Positions 8,960 to 18,399 of a stretch of DNA of 64,000 nt are shown piece by piece. Within the stretch, counting starts at the first letter, position 1. Every line of letters begins with the position of its first letter. This stretch comes from Aliishimia ponticola (GTDB taxonomy: Bacteria > Pseudomonadota > Alphaproteobacteria > Rhodobacterales > Rhodobacteraceae): assembly GCF_004803475.1 (NCBI RefSeq), contig NZ_SRKY01000002.1, forward strand, positions 310,001 through 374,000, written 5' to 3'. A program made the translations under genes and the position numbers. The notes beneath the pieces were generated by a model. That model had not been told where the DNA came from and ran no database searches. It saw only the letters and a list, made by a program, of their open reading frames with translations.

Positions 8960-10884
8960 GAATTACTCTCCGCGTCGGCAAACCAGAACTCGTCAATGCG
9001 GTGGACCCCGAAATGTGCGCCTGGCTCCCACGCCCATTTGCCGTCTACGGGCACATTGCGCAGCCGGTCCGAGACAACGACAGGCTGCGGCGCTTCGGCC
9101 AGGATGCCGATGGCGAATTGTTCGTCCGAATGAATGCGCAGCATCTGCTTCCAGATGATTTCCTGCTCTTGCGATGTCAGTGCGCGGTCCCATGCCTCGG
9201 CGAGGCGCAGCAACTCCTGCGCGGCGGGCATATCGGCCGCTTCGCCCGCTTTGCCGCGTGTCTGGACGTATTGCCCCCATTTCGGCCAGGATAGGAACTC
9301 CTGCTGGGTCGGGGCAAGATGCGCGGGCGGCGTTTCCGCCGTGGGCAGGCCATTGTCCCAGCCGAACCAGACAGAGGCCATGGTCACGCCCGAATAGGCG
9401 CGGTTGCGCAGGATGTCCCGATCAAGCGGGCGCATCACCAGTTTGATGCCGATATCCCGCCACGTGTCGGTGATGATGGCAAGGGCGTTTTCGACCTCCT
9501 GCCGTTCGCCGGCGGTTTCGATCACGAATTCCATCGGTCGCCCATCGGGCAGCAACCGGATACCGCGCCGGTCACGTTCTGTCAGGCCGATCTCGTCCAG
9601 CAGCGTATTGGCCGTGGCCGGATCATAGCTGGACCAGCGATGCAGATTGTCCGGGTCGTATAGCGGTGATCGCGACAGCGCAGTCATCCCGCCTTCCTTG
9701 GCCAGCCCGAAGTACAGCGCGCGGTTGATGATCCGCCGGTCGATCCCCAGAGACAGGGCGCGCCGGAAGCGGACATCGCGGATCACCTTTTGCCAGACCG
9801 GGTCGTTGAAATTGAGGTTGGGATAGATGGCGATCTGGCTTGCCGCGCCATTGGCCCAAAGGCGGGTGACGTAACCCGCGCCTTCCATTTCGCCCTTCTT
9901 CAGGATCGAGGTGTCGCGGAAATCCAGCCCGCGCGCCTGAAGGTCGACCTCGCCCGCATTGGCCTTGGCCGCGACCAGCCCGCCGCCAACCACGCTCATC
10001 TCCACCACGTCGATATAGGGGAGCTGGATGCCCTGACTGTCGACCCGGTGGTAATAGGGGTTGCGCACGAACAAGAAGCGCGAACTGCCTTTGTCCGTGG
10101 TCGCGCTGATCCAAGGCTGCAGGGTCGGCAGGCTCGGATTATCGTTCTTGTACATGTTGTCGTATTTGTTGTGCAGCGCGGCCCATGAATTGACGCGGCG
10201 TTTGCGGATCTGCTGCGCCAAACCGTCAGGATCGGCATAGGACTTGTGGAACTGCCGCAGGTAATGTGCCGGGCGATAGATGAAGGGCGGGCGCGCCTGC
10301 GCCAGTTGTTGCAGGAATGACGGGTGCCGCACGGGCCATTCAAAGCGGACAGTCTGCGCATCGGGGAAGGTGACGACGGGCAAACGCCCGCCCGCGCGCA
10401 GGAATTCCGGCGGGCCGGAGGGCGACAGCTCTGCATTATTGGCGACGTCTTCCCACCAGTACCGGAAATCTTCGGAGGTGAAATCAGCGCCGTCGGACCA
10501 TTTGTGCCCCGCGCGCAGTTTCAGCGTGAAAATGCGCCCGTCTTCTTCGTCGAAGGTCTCCAGAATGTCGGGGCGCAGCGTGTAATCCGCGTCGTATCCC
10601 ACCAGCCGGGCATAGCCATAGACGACCATCTGCCGGACATCCTTGGATCGCGTGATCATCGTGCGCAGTGTCCCGCCTTGGCGACCGGGTTCACGTCCCT
10701 TGGCGCGCAGGTCAACGACAAGCGGTGCGTCGGGCAGGCGCTCGGCCACGGGGGGCATGTTGCCCGCGTCGACTTCCTGCTTCCAGAATTCGCTTTCGGC
10801 ATAGGTCTGCGCGGCAATGGCGGTGGCCATGAACAGCACAAGGCCGAGGGCGAAAAGGGGGCGCAGGAAGAGGCGATCAAGCAT
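8956..10884 (-). CDS. Extracellular solute-binding protein, family 5 (YejA type)
   Basis: The periplasmic peptide-binding component of the importer, about 642 residues. A signal peptide covers residues 1-27 (MLDRLFLRPLFALGLVLFMA followed by TAIAAQTYA). The SBP_bac_5 fold is recognisable through YTLRPDILETFDEEDGRIFTLKLRAG, the KWSDG segment and the later ALSLGIDRRIINRALYFG segment. The frame is open 20 codons further upstream, but ATG at 10884 is chosen because it begins the signal peptide and overlaps the ATPase stop by only 8 bases. The lack of a lipobox argues for a free periplasmic protein. Confidence 0.9.
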   Translation of the reverse strand: MLDRLFLRPLFALGLVLFMATAIAAQTYAESEFWKQEVDAGNMPPVAERLPDAPLVVDLRAKGREPGRQGGTLRTMITRSKDVRQMVVYGYARLVGYDADYTLRPDILETFDEEDGRIFTLKLRAGHKWSDGADFTSEDFRYWWEDVANNAELSPSGPPEFLRAGGRLPVVTFPDAQTVRFEWPVRHPSFLQQLAQARPPFIYRPAHYLRQFHKSYADPDGLAQQIRKRRVNSWAALHNKYDNMYKNDNPSLPTLQPWISATTDKGSSRFLFVRNPYYHRVDSQGIQLPYIDVVEMSVVGGGLVAAKANAGEVDLQARGLDFRDTSILKKGEMEGAGYVTRLWANGAASQIAIYPNLNFNDPVWQKVIRDVRFRRALSLGIDRRIINRALYFGLAKEGGMTALSRSPLYDPDNLHRWSSYDPATANTLLDEIGLTERDRRGIRLLPDGRPMEFVIETAGERQEVENALAIITDTWRDIGIKLVMRPLDRDILRNRAYSGVTMASVWFGWDNGLPTAETPPAHLAPTQQEFLSWPKWGQYVQTRGKAGEAADMPAAQELLRLAEAWDRALTSQEQEIIWKQMLRIHSDEQFAIGILAEAPQPVVVSDRLRNVPVDGKWAWEPGAHFGVHRIDEFWFADAESNS

Positions 10885-12640
10885 GGTGGCGCACCTTGTG
10901 TCCGGGTTCGATTTCGCGCAGGGCGGGCGGGTCGTCGCCATCAAAACCGAAGGGTTCGGGCCAATCGCGCGGCGCGCCCGCGCCCCGTGACACTTCCAGC
11001 AGGTCGATGGGGCGGCGAATGTCCGGCTTGGGCTGCGCGGCGATCAGGGCACGAGTATAGGGATGTCTGGGGTTGTTGAAAAGCGTCGCGGGCGGCGCCT
11101 GTTCGACGATATAGCCCTGGCGCATCACGGCGACCTCGTCGGCCAGACGGGCAACAACGGCAAGGTCATGGCTGATGAACAGGTAACTCAGCCCGGCCTC
11201 GTCGCGGATTTCCTCCAACAGTTCCAGCACTTGTTCCTGCACGGACACATCAAGGGCCGAGGTCGGCTCATCGCAGACCAGCAGCACCGGGTCCAGCGTC
11301 AGGGCGCGTGCGATCGACAGGCGCTGGCGCTGGCCACCGGAAAACGCATGAGGGTAGCGGTTCAGCATTCCGGGATTCAGGCCGACAAGCCGCAGCATTT
11401 CTTCGGCCTTGTCGCGCCGTTCCGCCCAGGTGCCGATGCCGTGGATTTCCAGGGGTTCGGTCAGGGCCTGGCGAATACGCATCCGCGGCGACAGGGATGA
11501 GTAGGGGTCCTGGAAGACCATCTGCACCTGCCTCTGAAAGGCGACCCGTTGGGCAGAGTTCATGTCATGTACGGCCACGGGCGCCGCGCCCTTCTGGGGG
11601 CGGAACCAGATTTCCGCACCGGCATCGGCGGTCTCGGCGGCCATGGCGATGCGCGCGGCTGTCGTCTTGCCTGAACCGCTCTCCCCGACGATGGCAACGG
11701 TTTTGCCGCGCGGCAGTTTCAGGTTCACCTGCTGGCAAGCCTTCACCAGTTGCGGGGCCTGCCAGCCGCGCGACTTCATGGTGAACGTCTTGGACACGTC
11801 CTTCATTTCGAGGATCAGATCCTCTTGCGGCAAGGGGGGCGCGGGTTCGATATCTTTGGGGATGGTCGGGGCGGCGGCCAGCAGCTTGCGGGTATAGCCA
11901 TGGGCAGGGTCCGTCAGGATCGGTCCGGCAGGCCCGGCCTCCATCACGCGGCCCTTGCGCATGACGACCACGCTTTCGGCCATATTGGCGACCACGCCCA
12001 GATCATGTGTCACAAGGATCAGGCCCATGCCGGTTTCACGCTGCAAATCCTTGATCAGGCCCAGAACCTGCGCCTGCGTGGTCACATCCAGCGCCGTTGT
12101 CGGTTCGTCCGCGATCAGAAGCTGCGGCCGCGCCACCATGGCCATGGCGATCATCGCCCGTTGCCGCATGCCGCCCGACATCTCGAACGGGTAGGCGCGA
12201 AAGGCGCGTTCAGGATCGGCAAAGCCCACCTGTTCGAACGCGGCCAGCACCCGTTTGCACGCCTCATCCGCCGATACATTTTCATGCAGCTTGAGGACTT
12301 CGCCCACTTGATTGCCGATCCGGTGCAGCGGCGACAGGGACCGCATCGGTTCCTGAAAGATCATCGACACCTGATTGCCGCGCACATCGCGCATCTGCCG
12401 TTCGGGCAGCGTCAGCAGGTCGGTCTGTTCCGGCCCGAAAAGGATCTGCCCGCCCCGGATTTGCGCGGCGCGCGGCAAGATGCGCAGCACCGACCGGCAG
12501 GTGATGGTCTTGCCCGATCCACTCTCGCCCACCAGGGCCAAGGTCTCCCCGCGCTGGACCGAGAACGACACGTCCTGAACGACGTCCGGCGCTTTGCCGA
12601 AGCCGATCCTCAGGTTGTGTACACTGAGCAATGGAGACAT
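10877..12640 (-). CDS. Peptide ABC transporter, fused two-domain ATPase (YejF type)
   Basis: A 587-residue protein with two complete nucleotide-binding domains. The first has Walker A GESGSGKT (38-45), signature MSGGMRQR and Walker [10 protein letters not shown]. The second, from about residue 280, has Walker A GESGSGKT, signature FSGGQRQR and Walker B LLVCDEPTS. Each domain ends with the oligopeptide-transport C-terminal extension (NPRHPYTR type). It is the first gene of a tightly packed operon ATPase, binding protein, permease, permease. The 185-base region to the divergent fad-type operon holds its promoter. Confidence 0.93.
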   Translation of the reverse strand: MSPLLSVHNLRIGFGKAPDVVQDVSFSVQRGETLALVGESGSGKTITCRSVLRILPRAAQIRGGQILFGPEQTDLLTLPERQMRDVRGNQVSMIFQEPMRSLSPLHRIGNQVGEVLKLHENVSADEACKRVLAAFEQVGFADPERAFRAYPFEMSGGMRQRAMIAMAMVARPQLLIADEPTTALDVTTQAQVLGLIKDLQRETGMGLILVTHDLGVVANMAESVVVMRKGRVMEAGPAGPILTDPAHGYTRKLLAAAPTIPKDIEPAPPLPQEDLILEMKDVSKTFTMKSRGWQAPQLVKACQQVNLKLPRGKTVAIVGESGSGKTTAARIAMAAETADAGAEIWFRPQKGAAPVAVHDMNSAQRVAFQRQVQMVFQDPYSSLSPRMRIRQALTEPLEIHGIGTWAERRDKAEEMLRLVGLNPGMLNRYPHAFSGGQRQRLSIARALTLDPVLLVCDEPTSALDVSVQEQVLELLEEIRDEAGLSYLFISHDLAVVARLADEVAVMRQGYIVEQAPPATLFNNPRHPYTRALIAAQPKPDIRRPIDLLEVSRGAGAPRDWPEPFGFDGDDPPALREIEPGHKVRHHA

Positions 12641-12825
12641 GCTCGCACCTTACATCCGGTCGCAGGCGGGCATGATGCACACCTTGTTTTCATCGCATGT
12701 CAGTCAAGCCGATTTCCGCCGAGACGTCCACCGCGCTGAACGGGCATGTGAAGTGACGCAGGGTTAAAGGTGGTTTTTCCCGGAATTGCAGTCAAACTTA
12801 TCGGAAAGAGGGAGGAGAGAGCGCA

Positions 12826-14919
12826 ATGAGCGATGTTGTTGCTTATGAAAAACAGGGCGAGATCGCCCTTGTCACGATTCACAATCCGCCAGTGAACGCA
12901 CTCGGCCAGGCAGTGCGGCAAGGCCTTTTGGATGGTGTGCTGCAGGCAGAGGCCGATGACGAGGTCAAAGCGATCGTGATTCTCGGTGAAGGCCGGGTGT
13001 TCATCGCGGGCGCTGATATCAAGGAATTCGGCAAGCCGCCGACAGAACCTTTCCTGCCCGACCTGTGCGGGCGGATCGAAGCGTCGCCGAAGCTGGTGAT
13101 CGCCTCCATGCACGGGGCGAGCCTTGGCGGCGGTTTGGAAGTCGCGCTGGCCGCGCATTACCGCGTGGCGGTGCCGGGGGCCAAGGTGGGTCTTCCGGAA
13201 GTCCATCTGGGCCTGCTGCCCGGCGCGGGCGGCACCCAGCGGATGCCGCGGTTGACCGGGGTCGAAGCGGCCCTGGACCTGATCACGACCGGCCGTCATG
13301 CGGGCGCGGCAGAGGCGCTCAAGATCGGGTTGATCGACCGCATTGCCGAAGGCTCCCCGCGTGAGAACGGCATCGCGTTTGCCAAGGAATTGCTGGGCGA
13401 GGGCAAGGCGCGGCGTGCCGTGTCGGACCTGCCGCCGCCCGCCCCGATTGACTGGGACGCCGCCTATGAGGCCGTTCTGGCCAAGGGCCGGGGGCAAATC
13501 GCCCCGGCCATGTGCGTGCGCGCCGTTCAGGCCAGTGTGGAGCTGCCCTTTGCCGAGGGCATGAAGCGCGAGCGCGATATTTTCATGGAGCTGATGCAAA
13601 CCGATCAGCGCAAGGGCATGATCCATGCGTTCTTCTCGGAACGTGCCGTGTCCAACCTGCCGGAACTCAAGGGCGTCGCGCCGCGCGATGTGTCGGCGCT
13701 GGGCGTCATTGGCGGCGGCACCATGGGGGCGGGCATCGCCACGGCCGCGCTGCTGGCGGGTTTGCAGGTGGTCATGCTTGAGATGTCGCCCGAGGCCGCC
13801 GACGCGGCGAAGGGCCGGATTTCCGGCAACCTGCAAGGCGCGCTGAAACGCGGCAAGATCGATCAGGCCGGGTTCGAGACCCTGACCGAAAAGGCGCTGA
13901 CACTGGCCACGGATTACGCCGCGCTAAGCGATGTCGATCTGGTGATCGAAGCAGTGTTCGAAGAAATGTCGGTCAAGAAGCAGGTTTTCGAAAAACTCGA
14001 CGCGGTCTGCAAGCCGGGTGCGATCCTGGCCTCGAACACCTCTTATCTTGATGTGAATGAAATCGCGGCGGCGACGAAACGGCCCGCCGATGTGATCGGG
14101 CTGCACTTTTTCTCGCCCGCGCATGTGATGAAGCTGCTGGAGGTGGTCGTGCCGGACGCCACCGCGCCCGATGTGGTGGCGACAGGCTTCGCGCTGGGCA
14201 AGCGGCTGGGCAAGATCTGTGTCCGGGCCGGGGTGTGCGACGGGTTTATCGGCAACCGCATCCTTGCGACCTATCGGACGGCGGCGGACCATATGGTTCT
14301 GGACGGCGCATCCCCTTATGAAATCGACAAGGCGCTGACCGCGTTCGGCTTTGCGATGGGGCCATTTGCCGTGGCCGACCTTGCCGGGCTGGATATCGGT
14401 TGGGCCGTGCGCAAGCGCAAACGCGAAGAGGGGATCGACCCGCGTGCGCGGACCACGGACTATCCCGATCTGATTTGCGAAGAAGGCTGGTTCGGCCAGA
14501 AGACGGGCAAGGGGTATTACATCTACGAGGCGGGCAAACGCGCCGGTATACCTAATCCCAAGATCATGGAATGGATCGAAGCGGAGCGCAGCGCGAAAGG
14601 CATCACGCCGCAGGACTTCACCCATGAACAGATTGTGCGCAAATACATGGCCGCGATGGTGAACGAGGCAGCCAAAGTCGTGGGCGAGGGCATCGCGCGG
14701 CGTCCGCTGGACGTCGATATGACGCTGCTCTTTGGCTATGGCTTCCCGCGCTATTGGGGCGGCCCGCTGATGTGGGCGGATATCGTCGGCTTGCCGGACC
14801 TGCTTGCCGACATAGAAAGATGGGCAGAGGAGGATCCCTTCTTCTGGGAGCCTGCCCCGCTTTTGAAGGAACTTGTGGAAACCGGCCGTTCATTTGATGA
14901 TCTGAACAAGGCCGCTTGA
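12826..14919 (+). CDS. Bifunctional enoyl-CoA hydratase / 3-hydroxyacyl-CoA dehydrogenase (FadB/FadJ/PimF-like)
   Basis: A 697-residue two-enzyme protein catalysing hydration of 2-enoyl-CoA and NAD-dependent oxidation of the 3-hydroxyacyl-CoA. The N-terminal crotonase domain (about 1-185) has the two catalytic glutamates E105 (GGGLE) and E125 (PEVHLGL), spaced 20 apart as in FadB. The dehydrogenase part starts with the Rossmann motif [11 protein letters not shown] (293-303) and carries the catalytic His region [24 protein letters not shown] precedes the ATG. As first gene of a six-gene operon with two acyl-CoA dehydrogenases and a CoA ligase it resembles PimF. Confidence 0.93.
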   Translation: MSDVVAYEKQGEIALVTIHNPPVNALGQAVRQGLLDGVLQAEADDEVKAIVILGEGRVFIAGADIKEFGKPPTEPFLPDLCGRIEASPKLVIASMHGASLGGGLEVALAAHYRVAVPGAKVGLPEVHLGLLPGAGGTQRMPRLTGVEAALDLITTGRHAGAAEALKIGLIDRIAEGSPRENGIAFAKELLGEGKARRAVSDLPPPAPIDWDAAYEAVLAKGRGQIAPAMCVRAVQASVELPFAEGMKRERDIFMELMQTDQRKGMIHAFFSERAVSNLPELKGVAPRDVSALGVIGGGTMGAGIATAALLAGLQVVMLEMSPEAADAAKGRISGNLQGALKRGKIDQAGFETLTEKALTLATDYAALSDVDLVIEAVFEEMSVKKQVFEKLDAVCKPGAILASNTSYLDVNEIAAATKRPADVIGLHFFSPAHVMKLLEVVVPDATAPDVVATGFALGKRLGKICVRAGVCDGFIGNRILATYRTAADHMVLDGASPYEIDKALTAFGFAMGPFAVADLAGLDIGWAVRKRKREEGIDPRARTTDYPDLICEEGWFGQKTGKGYYIYEAGKRAGIPNPKIMEWIEAERSAKGITPQDFTHEQIVRKYMAAMVNEAAKVVGEGIARRPLDVDMTLLFGYGFPRYWGGPLMWADIVGLPDLLADIERWAEEDPFFWEPAPLLKELVETGRSFDDLNKAA

Positions 14920-14929
14920 GGAGGACAAG

Positions 14930-16129
14930 ATGGATCTGAGCTATTCTGAAGAAGATTTGGCTTTCCGCGACGAAGTGCGCAGCTTTCTTTCTGAAAAGCT
15001 GAAGCCGGAACTGGCGGAGAAAGTCCGGCTGGGTCGCGGGTTGACCAAAGAGGACATGGAATACTGGCACAGCGCGCTGAATTCGCGCGGCTGGCTGGCG
15101 CAAAACTGGCCCAAGGAATTCGGCGGGGCCGAGTGGAACGCGGTGCAGCGCCATATCTATGAAGAGGAAGCGGCCCGCGCCGATGCCCCGCGCATCGTGC
15201 CCTTCGGTCTGTCGATGCTGGCGCCGGTCTTGCAGAAATTCGGCTCGAAAGAGCAGAACGACTATTGGCTGCCGCGCATCCTGTCCGGCGAAGACTGGTG
15301 GTGCCAAGGCTATTCCGAGCCAGGCGCGGGGTCCGATCTGGCCTCGCTCAAGACCAAGGCAGTGCGTGAGGGCGACCATTACATCGTGAATGGCCAGAAA
15401 ACATGGACCACGCTGGGCCAGCACGCGAACATGATCTTCTGCCTTGTGCGCACCGATCCGTCGGCAAAGCAGCAAGAGGGTATTTCCTTCCTGCTGATCG
15501 ACATGGACACGCCCGGCGTCGAAGTGCGCCCGATCATCCTGCTGGACGGCACCCATGAGGTTAACGAAGTCTGGTTCACCGATGTGAAAGTCCCGGTCGA
15601 AAACCTTGTCGGCGAGGAAAACAAGGGCTGGACCTATGCCAAGTACCTGCTGACCCATGAGCGCGCGAATATCGCGGGCGTGGGCTTTTCCACCGCGGCT
15701 TTGTCGACGGTGAAGCGCGTGGCAAAGGCGGTGAACGACAATGGCAAGCCCCTGATGCAGAACCCGCATTTCGCGGCCCGTCTGGCCAAGGTCGAGATGG
15801 AGCTGATGGCGCTGTCCACCTTCAACATGCGCATGATCGCCGCTGCGGGTGCAGGGGGCGCACCGGGGCTGGAGGCGTCGATGCTCAAGATCAAGGGCTC
15901 GGAAGTACGGCAGGAACTCAATGACCTGACGCGCCGGGCGATTGGTCCCTATGCCATGCCTTTCGCATCCGAGGCGCTGGAAGGTTCCAACCAACCGATC
16001 CCCGATCCGTTCGACGTGGGCGATGCGACGGGCGAATACTTCAACAACCGCAAGATTTCGATCTTCGGCGGCTCCAACGAAATTCAGAAGAACATCATCG
16101 CGAAGGTGACATTGGGGGGACGGGCATGA
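14930..16129 (+). CDS. Acyl-CoA dehydrogenase (PimC-like large subunit candidate)
   Basis: A 399-residue FAD-dependent acyl-CoA dehydrogenase. The N-terminal helical domain ends at the FAD/substrate loop GYSEPGAGSDLASL (about residue 125), followed by the beta domain (VNGQKTWTT). The C-terminal helical domain has GGSNEIQKNIIAK near the end. The position holding the catalytic Glu in short- and medium-chain enzymes (YEGT) is here IFGGS, so the base must lie elsewhere, as in several long-chain relatives. It overlaps the next dehydrogenase by ATGA, and the pair probably works as a two-subunit enzyme like PimC/PimD. Confidence 0.9.
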   Translation: MDLSYSEEDLAFRDEVRSFLSEKLKPELAEKVRLGRGLTKEDMEYWHSALNSRGWLAQNWPKEFGGAEWNAVQRHIYEEEAARADAPRIVPFGLSMLAPVLQKFGSKEQNDYWLPRILSGEDWWCQGYSEPGAGSDLASLKTKAVREGDHYIVNGQKTWTTLGQHANMIFCLVRTDPSAKQQEGISFLLIDMDTPGVEVRPIILLDGTHEVNEVWFTDVKVPVENLVGEENKGWTYAKYLLTHERANIAGVGFSTAALSTVKRVAKAVNDNGKPLMQNPHFAARLAKVEMELMALSTFNMRMIAAAGAGGAPGLEASMLKIKGSEVRQELNDLTRRAIGPYAMPFASEALEGSNQPIPDPFDVGDATGEYFNNRKISIFGGSNEIQKNIIAKVTLGGRA

Positions 16130-17241
16130 ACTTCAATCTGACCGAAGAACGGCAAATGCTGTCGGATACGCTCCGGCGGTTTTTGGCGGACAAGTACGAC
16201 ACGGACCGGCGCAACAAGATCCTTGAAAGCGATCAGGGCTACAGCACCGAAATCTGGTCCGGCCTTGCCGAACTGGGCGTGATCGGCGCGCTCTTTTCCG
16301 AAGGGGATGGCGGGTTCGGCGGCGGCGGTTTCGATATCGCGGTCGTGTTCGAAGAACTCGGTCGCGCCGGGGTCGTCGAACCGGTTCTGGACACGGCGGT
16401 TCTGGCAGGCGGGCTGATCGCGGCCACGGGCAGCTCGGCACAAAAGGAACTGATCGAAAGCGTGATCGGCGGCGAAACTCAGTTGGCCTTCGCGCATGGC
16501 GAGCCGCAGTCGCGCTACGATCTCGACAATGTGCAAACCGTGGCGGACACGCAGGACGGGGCGATTGCACTGACCGGGCGCAAGGCGGTGGTGATGAATG
16601 CCGAAGCGGCGGATCACTTCGTGGTTTCTGCCAGCGAGGCCGGTGGGATCAGCCTGTTCCTTGTTCCGGCGGATACCGATGGGCTGTCGATCCAAGGCTA
16701 CCCGCTGATCTCCGGCGGGCGCGCGGCGGAAGTGACCCTCGACGGGGTGAAGCTGCCGGAAACCGCACGGATGACCGAGGCGGGCAAGGCTTTGCCGGTG
16801 ATCGAAGCGGTGATGGCGCGGGCGACCGTTGCGCAAATGGCGGAAACGCTGGGTGCGATGGAAACGGCAGTGCGCATCACGCAGGAATATCTGGGCACGC
16901 GCCAGCAGTTCGGGCGGCCTTTGGCCACGTTCCAGGCGTTGCAGCACCGTATGGCGGAAATGCTGACAGAGATGCAGCAGGCCCGGTCGGCGCTGATCAA
17001 CGCCGCAGGGCATCTGGAAGCCGACCGCAATGAGCGGGAGCGTCACATCTCTGCCGCCAAGGGCCTGTTTGGCCGCATTGGCCGGCTGATTGGCGAGGAG
17101 TCGATCCAGATGCATGGCGGCATCGCGATGACCCAGGAATACGAACTGGCGCATATCGCGAAGCGGATCATCATGGCCGATCACCGCTTTGGTGACGAAG
17201 ATTGGCATCTTGAGCGGTTCCTTGCGCTTTCCGCCGCATAA
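16126..17241 (+). CDS. Acyl-CoA dehydrogenase (PimD-like small subunit candidate)
   Basis: A 371-residue second acyl-CoA dehydrogenase, more divergent than its neighbour. The N-terminal domain carries FSEGDGGFGGGGFD and the C-terminal domain carries QQFGRPLATFQALQHRMAEM plus MHGGIAMTQEYELAHIAKRI. The middle beta domain is shorter, and the usual GYTEPxAGSD loop is replaced by AFAHGEPQSRYDLD. This looks like the small, less typical partner of heteromeric dehydrogenases. Translational coupling to the preceding gene (ATGA) supports a 1:1 complex. Substrate is unknown; dicarboxylyl-CoA or sterol-derived CoA esters are options. Confidence 0.87.
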   Translation: MNFNLTEERQMLSDTLRRFLADKYDTDRRNKILESDQGYSTEIWSGLAELGVIGALFSEGDGGFGGGGFDIAVVFEELGRAGVVEPVLDTAVLAGGLIAATGSSAQKELIESVIGGETQLAFAHGEPQSRYDLDNVQTVADTQDGAIALTGRKAVVMNAEAADHFVVSASEAGGISLFLVPADTDGLSIQGYPLISGGRAAEVTLDGVKLPETARMTEAGKALPVIEAVMARATVAQMAETLGAMETAVRITQEYLGTRQQFGRPLATFQALQHRMAEMLTEMQQARSALINAAGHLEADRNERERHISAAKGLFGRIGRLIGEESIQMHGGIAMTQEYELAHIAKRIIMADHRFGDEDWHLERFLALSAA

Positions 17242-17632
17242 GGCGCCGGGTAGCGGCGCGCAGGCGCTGATCGGCTATGACATCGACCTCACCGCGCCGG
17301 ATGGTTCGGCGCGCGTGATCCTTGATGTCGAGGCACGGCACATGAACCGTGTCGAAACGCTTCACGGCGGTATCCATGCGATGATGCTGGACGCCGCCGC
17401 GGGGTTCGCCGCGTCCCGCCAATTGGCAGACGGCGGTCCCCAGATCGTTCCGGTTGTCACGCTTTCCCTGACCACGTCATTCGTGCAATCGGCGCAGCTG
17501 GGGAAGGTCGTGGCGACGGGGCGCGTCATGGGGGGCGGATACAAGATCGTCCACGCGGAAGCAGAAATTCACGACGCCGAGGGCCGACTTTGTTCAAAGG
17601 CGACCGGCGTGTTCAAGAGGGCAGCGAAATGA
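17189..17632 (+). CDS. PaaI/hotdog-fold acyl-CoA thioesterase
   Basis: A hotdog-fold protein of up to 147 residues with the PaaI-type core: NRVETLHGGIHAMMLDAAAGFAA (about 51-73), which supplies the helix-start HGG and the acidic residue, then VTLSLTTSFVQSAQLGKVVATGRV. It probably hydrolyses stalled or end-product CoA thioesters of the surrounding pathway. The start is uncertain: TTG 17189 overlaps the upstream gene by 53 bases, while TTG 17210 or 17222 would shorten the overlap and lose only 7 to 11 residues. The stop overlaps the next start as ATGA. Confidence 0.82.
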   Translation: MVTKIGILSGSLRFPPHKAPGSGAQALIGYDIDLTAPDGSARVILDVEARHMNRVETLHGGIHAMMLDAAAGFAASRQLADGGPQIVPVVTLSLTTSFVQSAQLGKVVATGRVMGGGYKIVHAEAEIHDAEGRLCSKATGVFKRAAK

Positions 17633-18399
17633 GCGCACGGATAGAAATTCTGCCGGATCGGATCGTGGTCTGGAACGGCAATACGGACAAGCGCGGCGCA
17701 ATCTCACCAGAGTATTACGCGGCGATTATCGAAGCCACGCAGAAGGCGCAGGAAACGCATATCCGGTCTGTCATCCTGACGTCCGAAGGCGATTTCTTCT
17801 GCGCGGGCGGCAACCTCAATGAGTTGATCGCGCGCAGCACCTTGCCCGAACAGGAGCGGCGCAACCGGATCGAGAACCTGAACACGGTGATCCGTGCGAT
17901 CCGCAATTGCCCGGTCCCGGTGATCGCGGCGGTGGAAGGCGGCGCGGCGGGCGCGGGCCTGTCCATCATGCTGGCCTGCGACATGGTCGTGGCCGCGCAA
18001 GGGGCCAAGTTCATCGCCGCCTATGTGAAGGCGGGGCTGGTGCCCGACGGCGGGCTGACCTCTGCCCTGGCGCGGGCGATCCCGCGACAATTGTCGATGG
18101 AAATGTGTCTGATGGCGAAGCCGGTCACCTCGGATCGTTTCGCGGAACTGGGGGTGGTCAACGCGCTGACGCCTGCGGGCGGCGCGCGCGAAGAGGCACA
18201 CGCGGTCGCGGACCGTCTTGCCAAGGGCCCGCGCGTTGCGCAGCAGGTCATTCGCGGTCTGGTCGCCGACGCCTATGAACGCAGCGAGGCTGAACAGCTT
18301 GCCGCCGAACGCAACGAGATGGCGCGGGCCGCAGGTGCGGACGAAGCCGCCGAGGGCATCGCGGCCTTCCTCGAAAAACGAACGCCGCAATTCCCATGA
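17629..18399 (+). CDS. Enoyl-CoA hydratase/isomerase family protein
   Basis: A 256-residue crotonase. The oxyanion-hole elements are present: SEGDFFCAGGNLNEL (about 55-69) and VEGGAAGAGLSIMLACDMVV (about 101-120), followed by AYVKAGLVPDGGLTS. In canonical hydratases the two catalytic acids sit where this protein has an AGAG segment and a V-P-D-G segment. Only an Asp in the second position is evident, so it may be an isomerase or a hydrolase-like crotonase rather than a hydratase; alternative oxepin-CoA hydrolase-type proteins look similar. It starts within ATGA of the thioesterase and ends in ATGA with the ligase. PimE-like by context. Confidence 0.85.
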   Translation: MSARIEILPDRIVVWNGNTDKRGAISPEYYAAIIEATQKAQETHIRSVILTSEGDFFCAGGNLNELIARSTLPEQERRNRIENLNTVIRAIRNCPVPVIAAVEGGAAGAGLSIMLACDMVVAAQGAKFIAAYVKAGLVPDGGLTSALARAIPRQLSMEMCLMAKPVTSDRFAELGVVNALTPAGGAREEAHAVADRLAKGPRVAQQVIRGLVADAYERSEAEQLAAERNEMARAAGADEAAEGIAAFLEKRTPQFP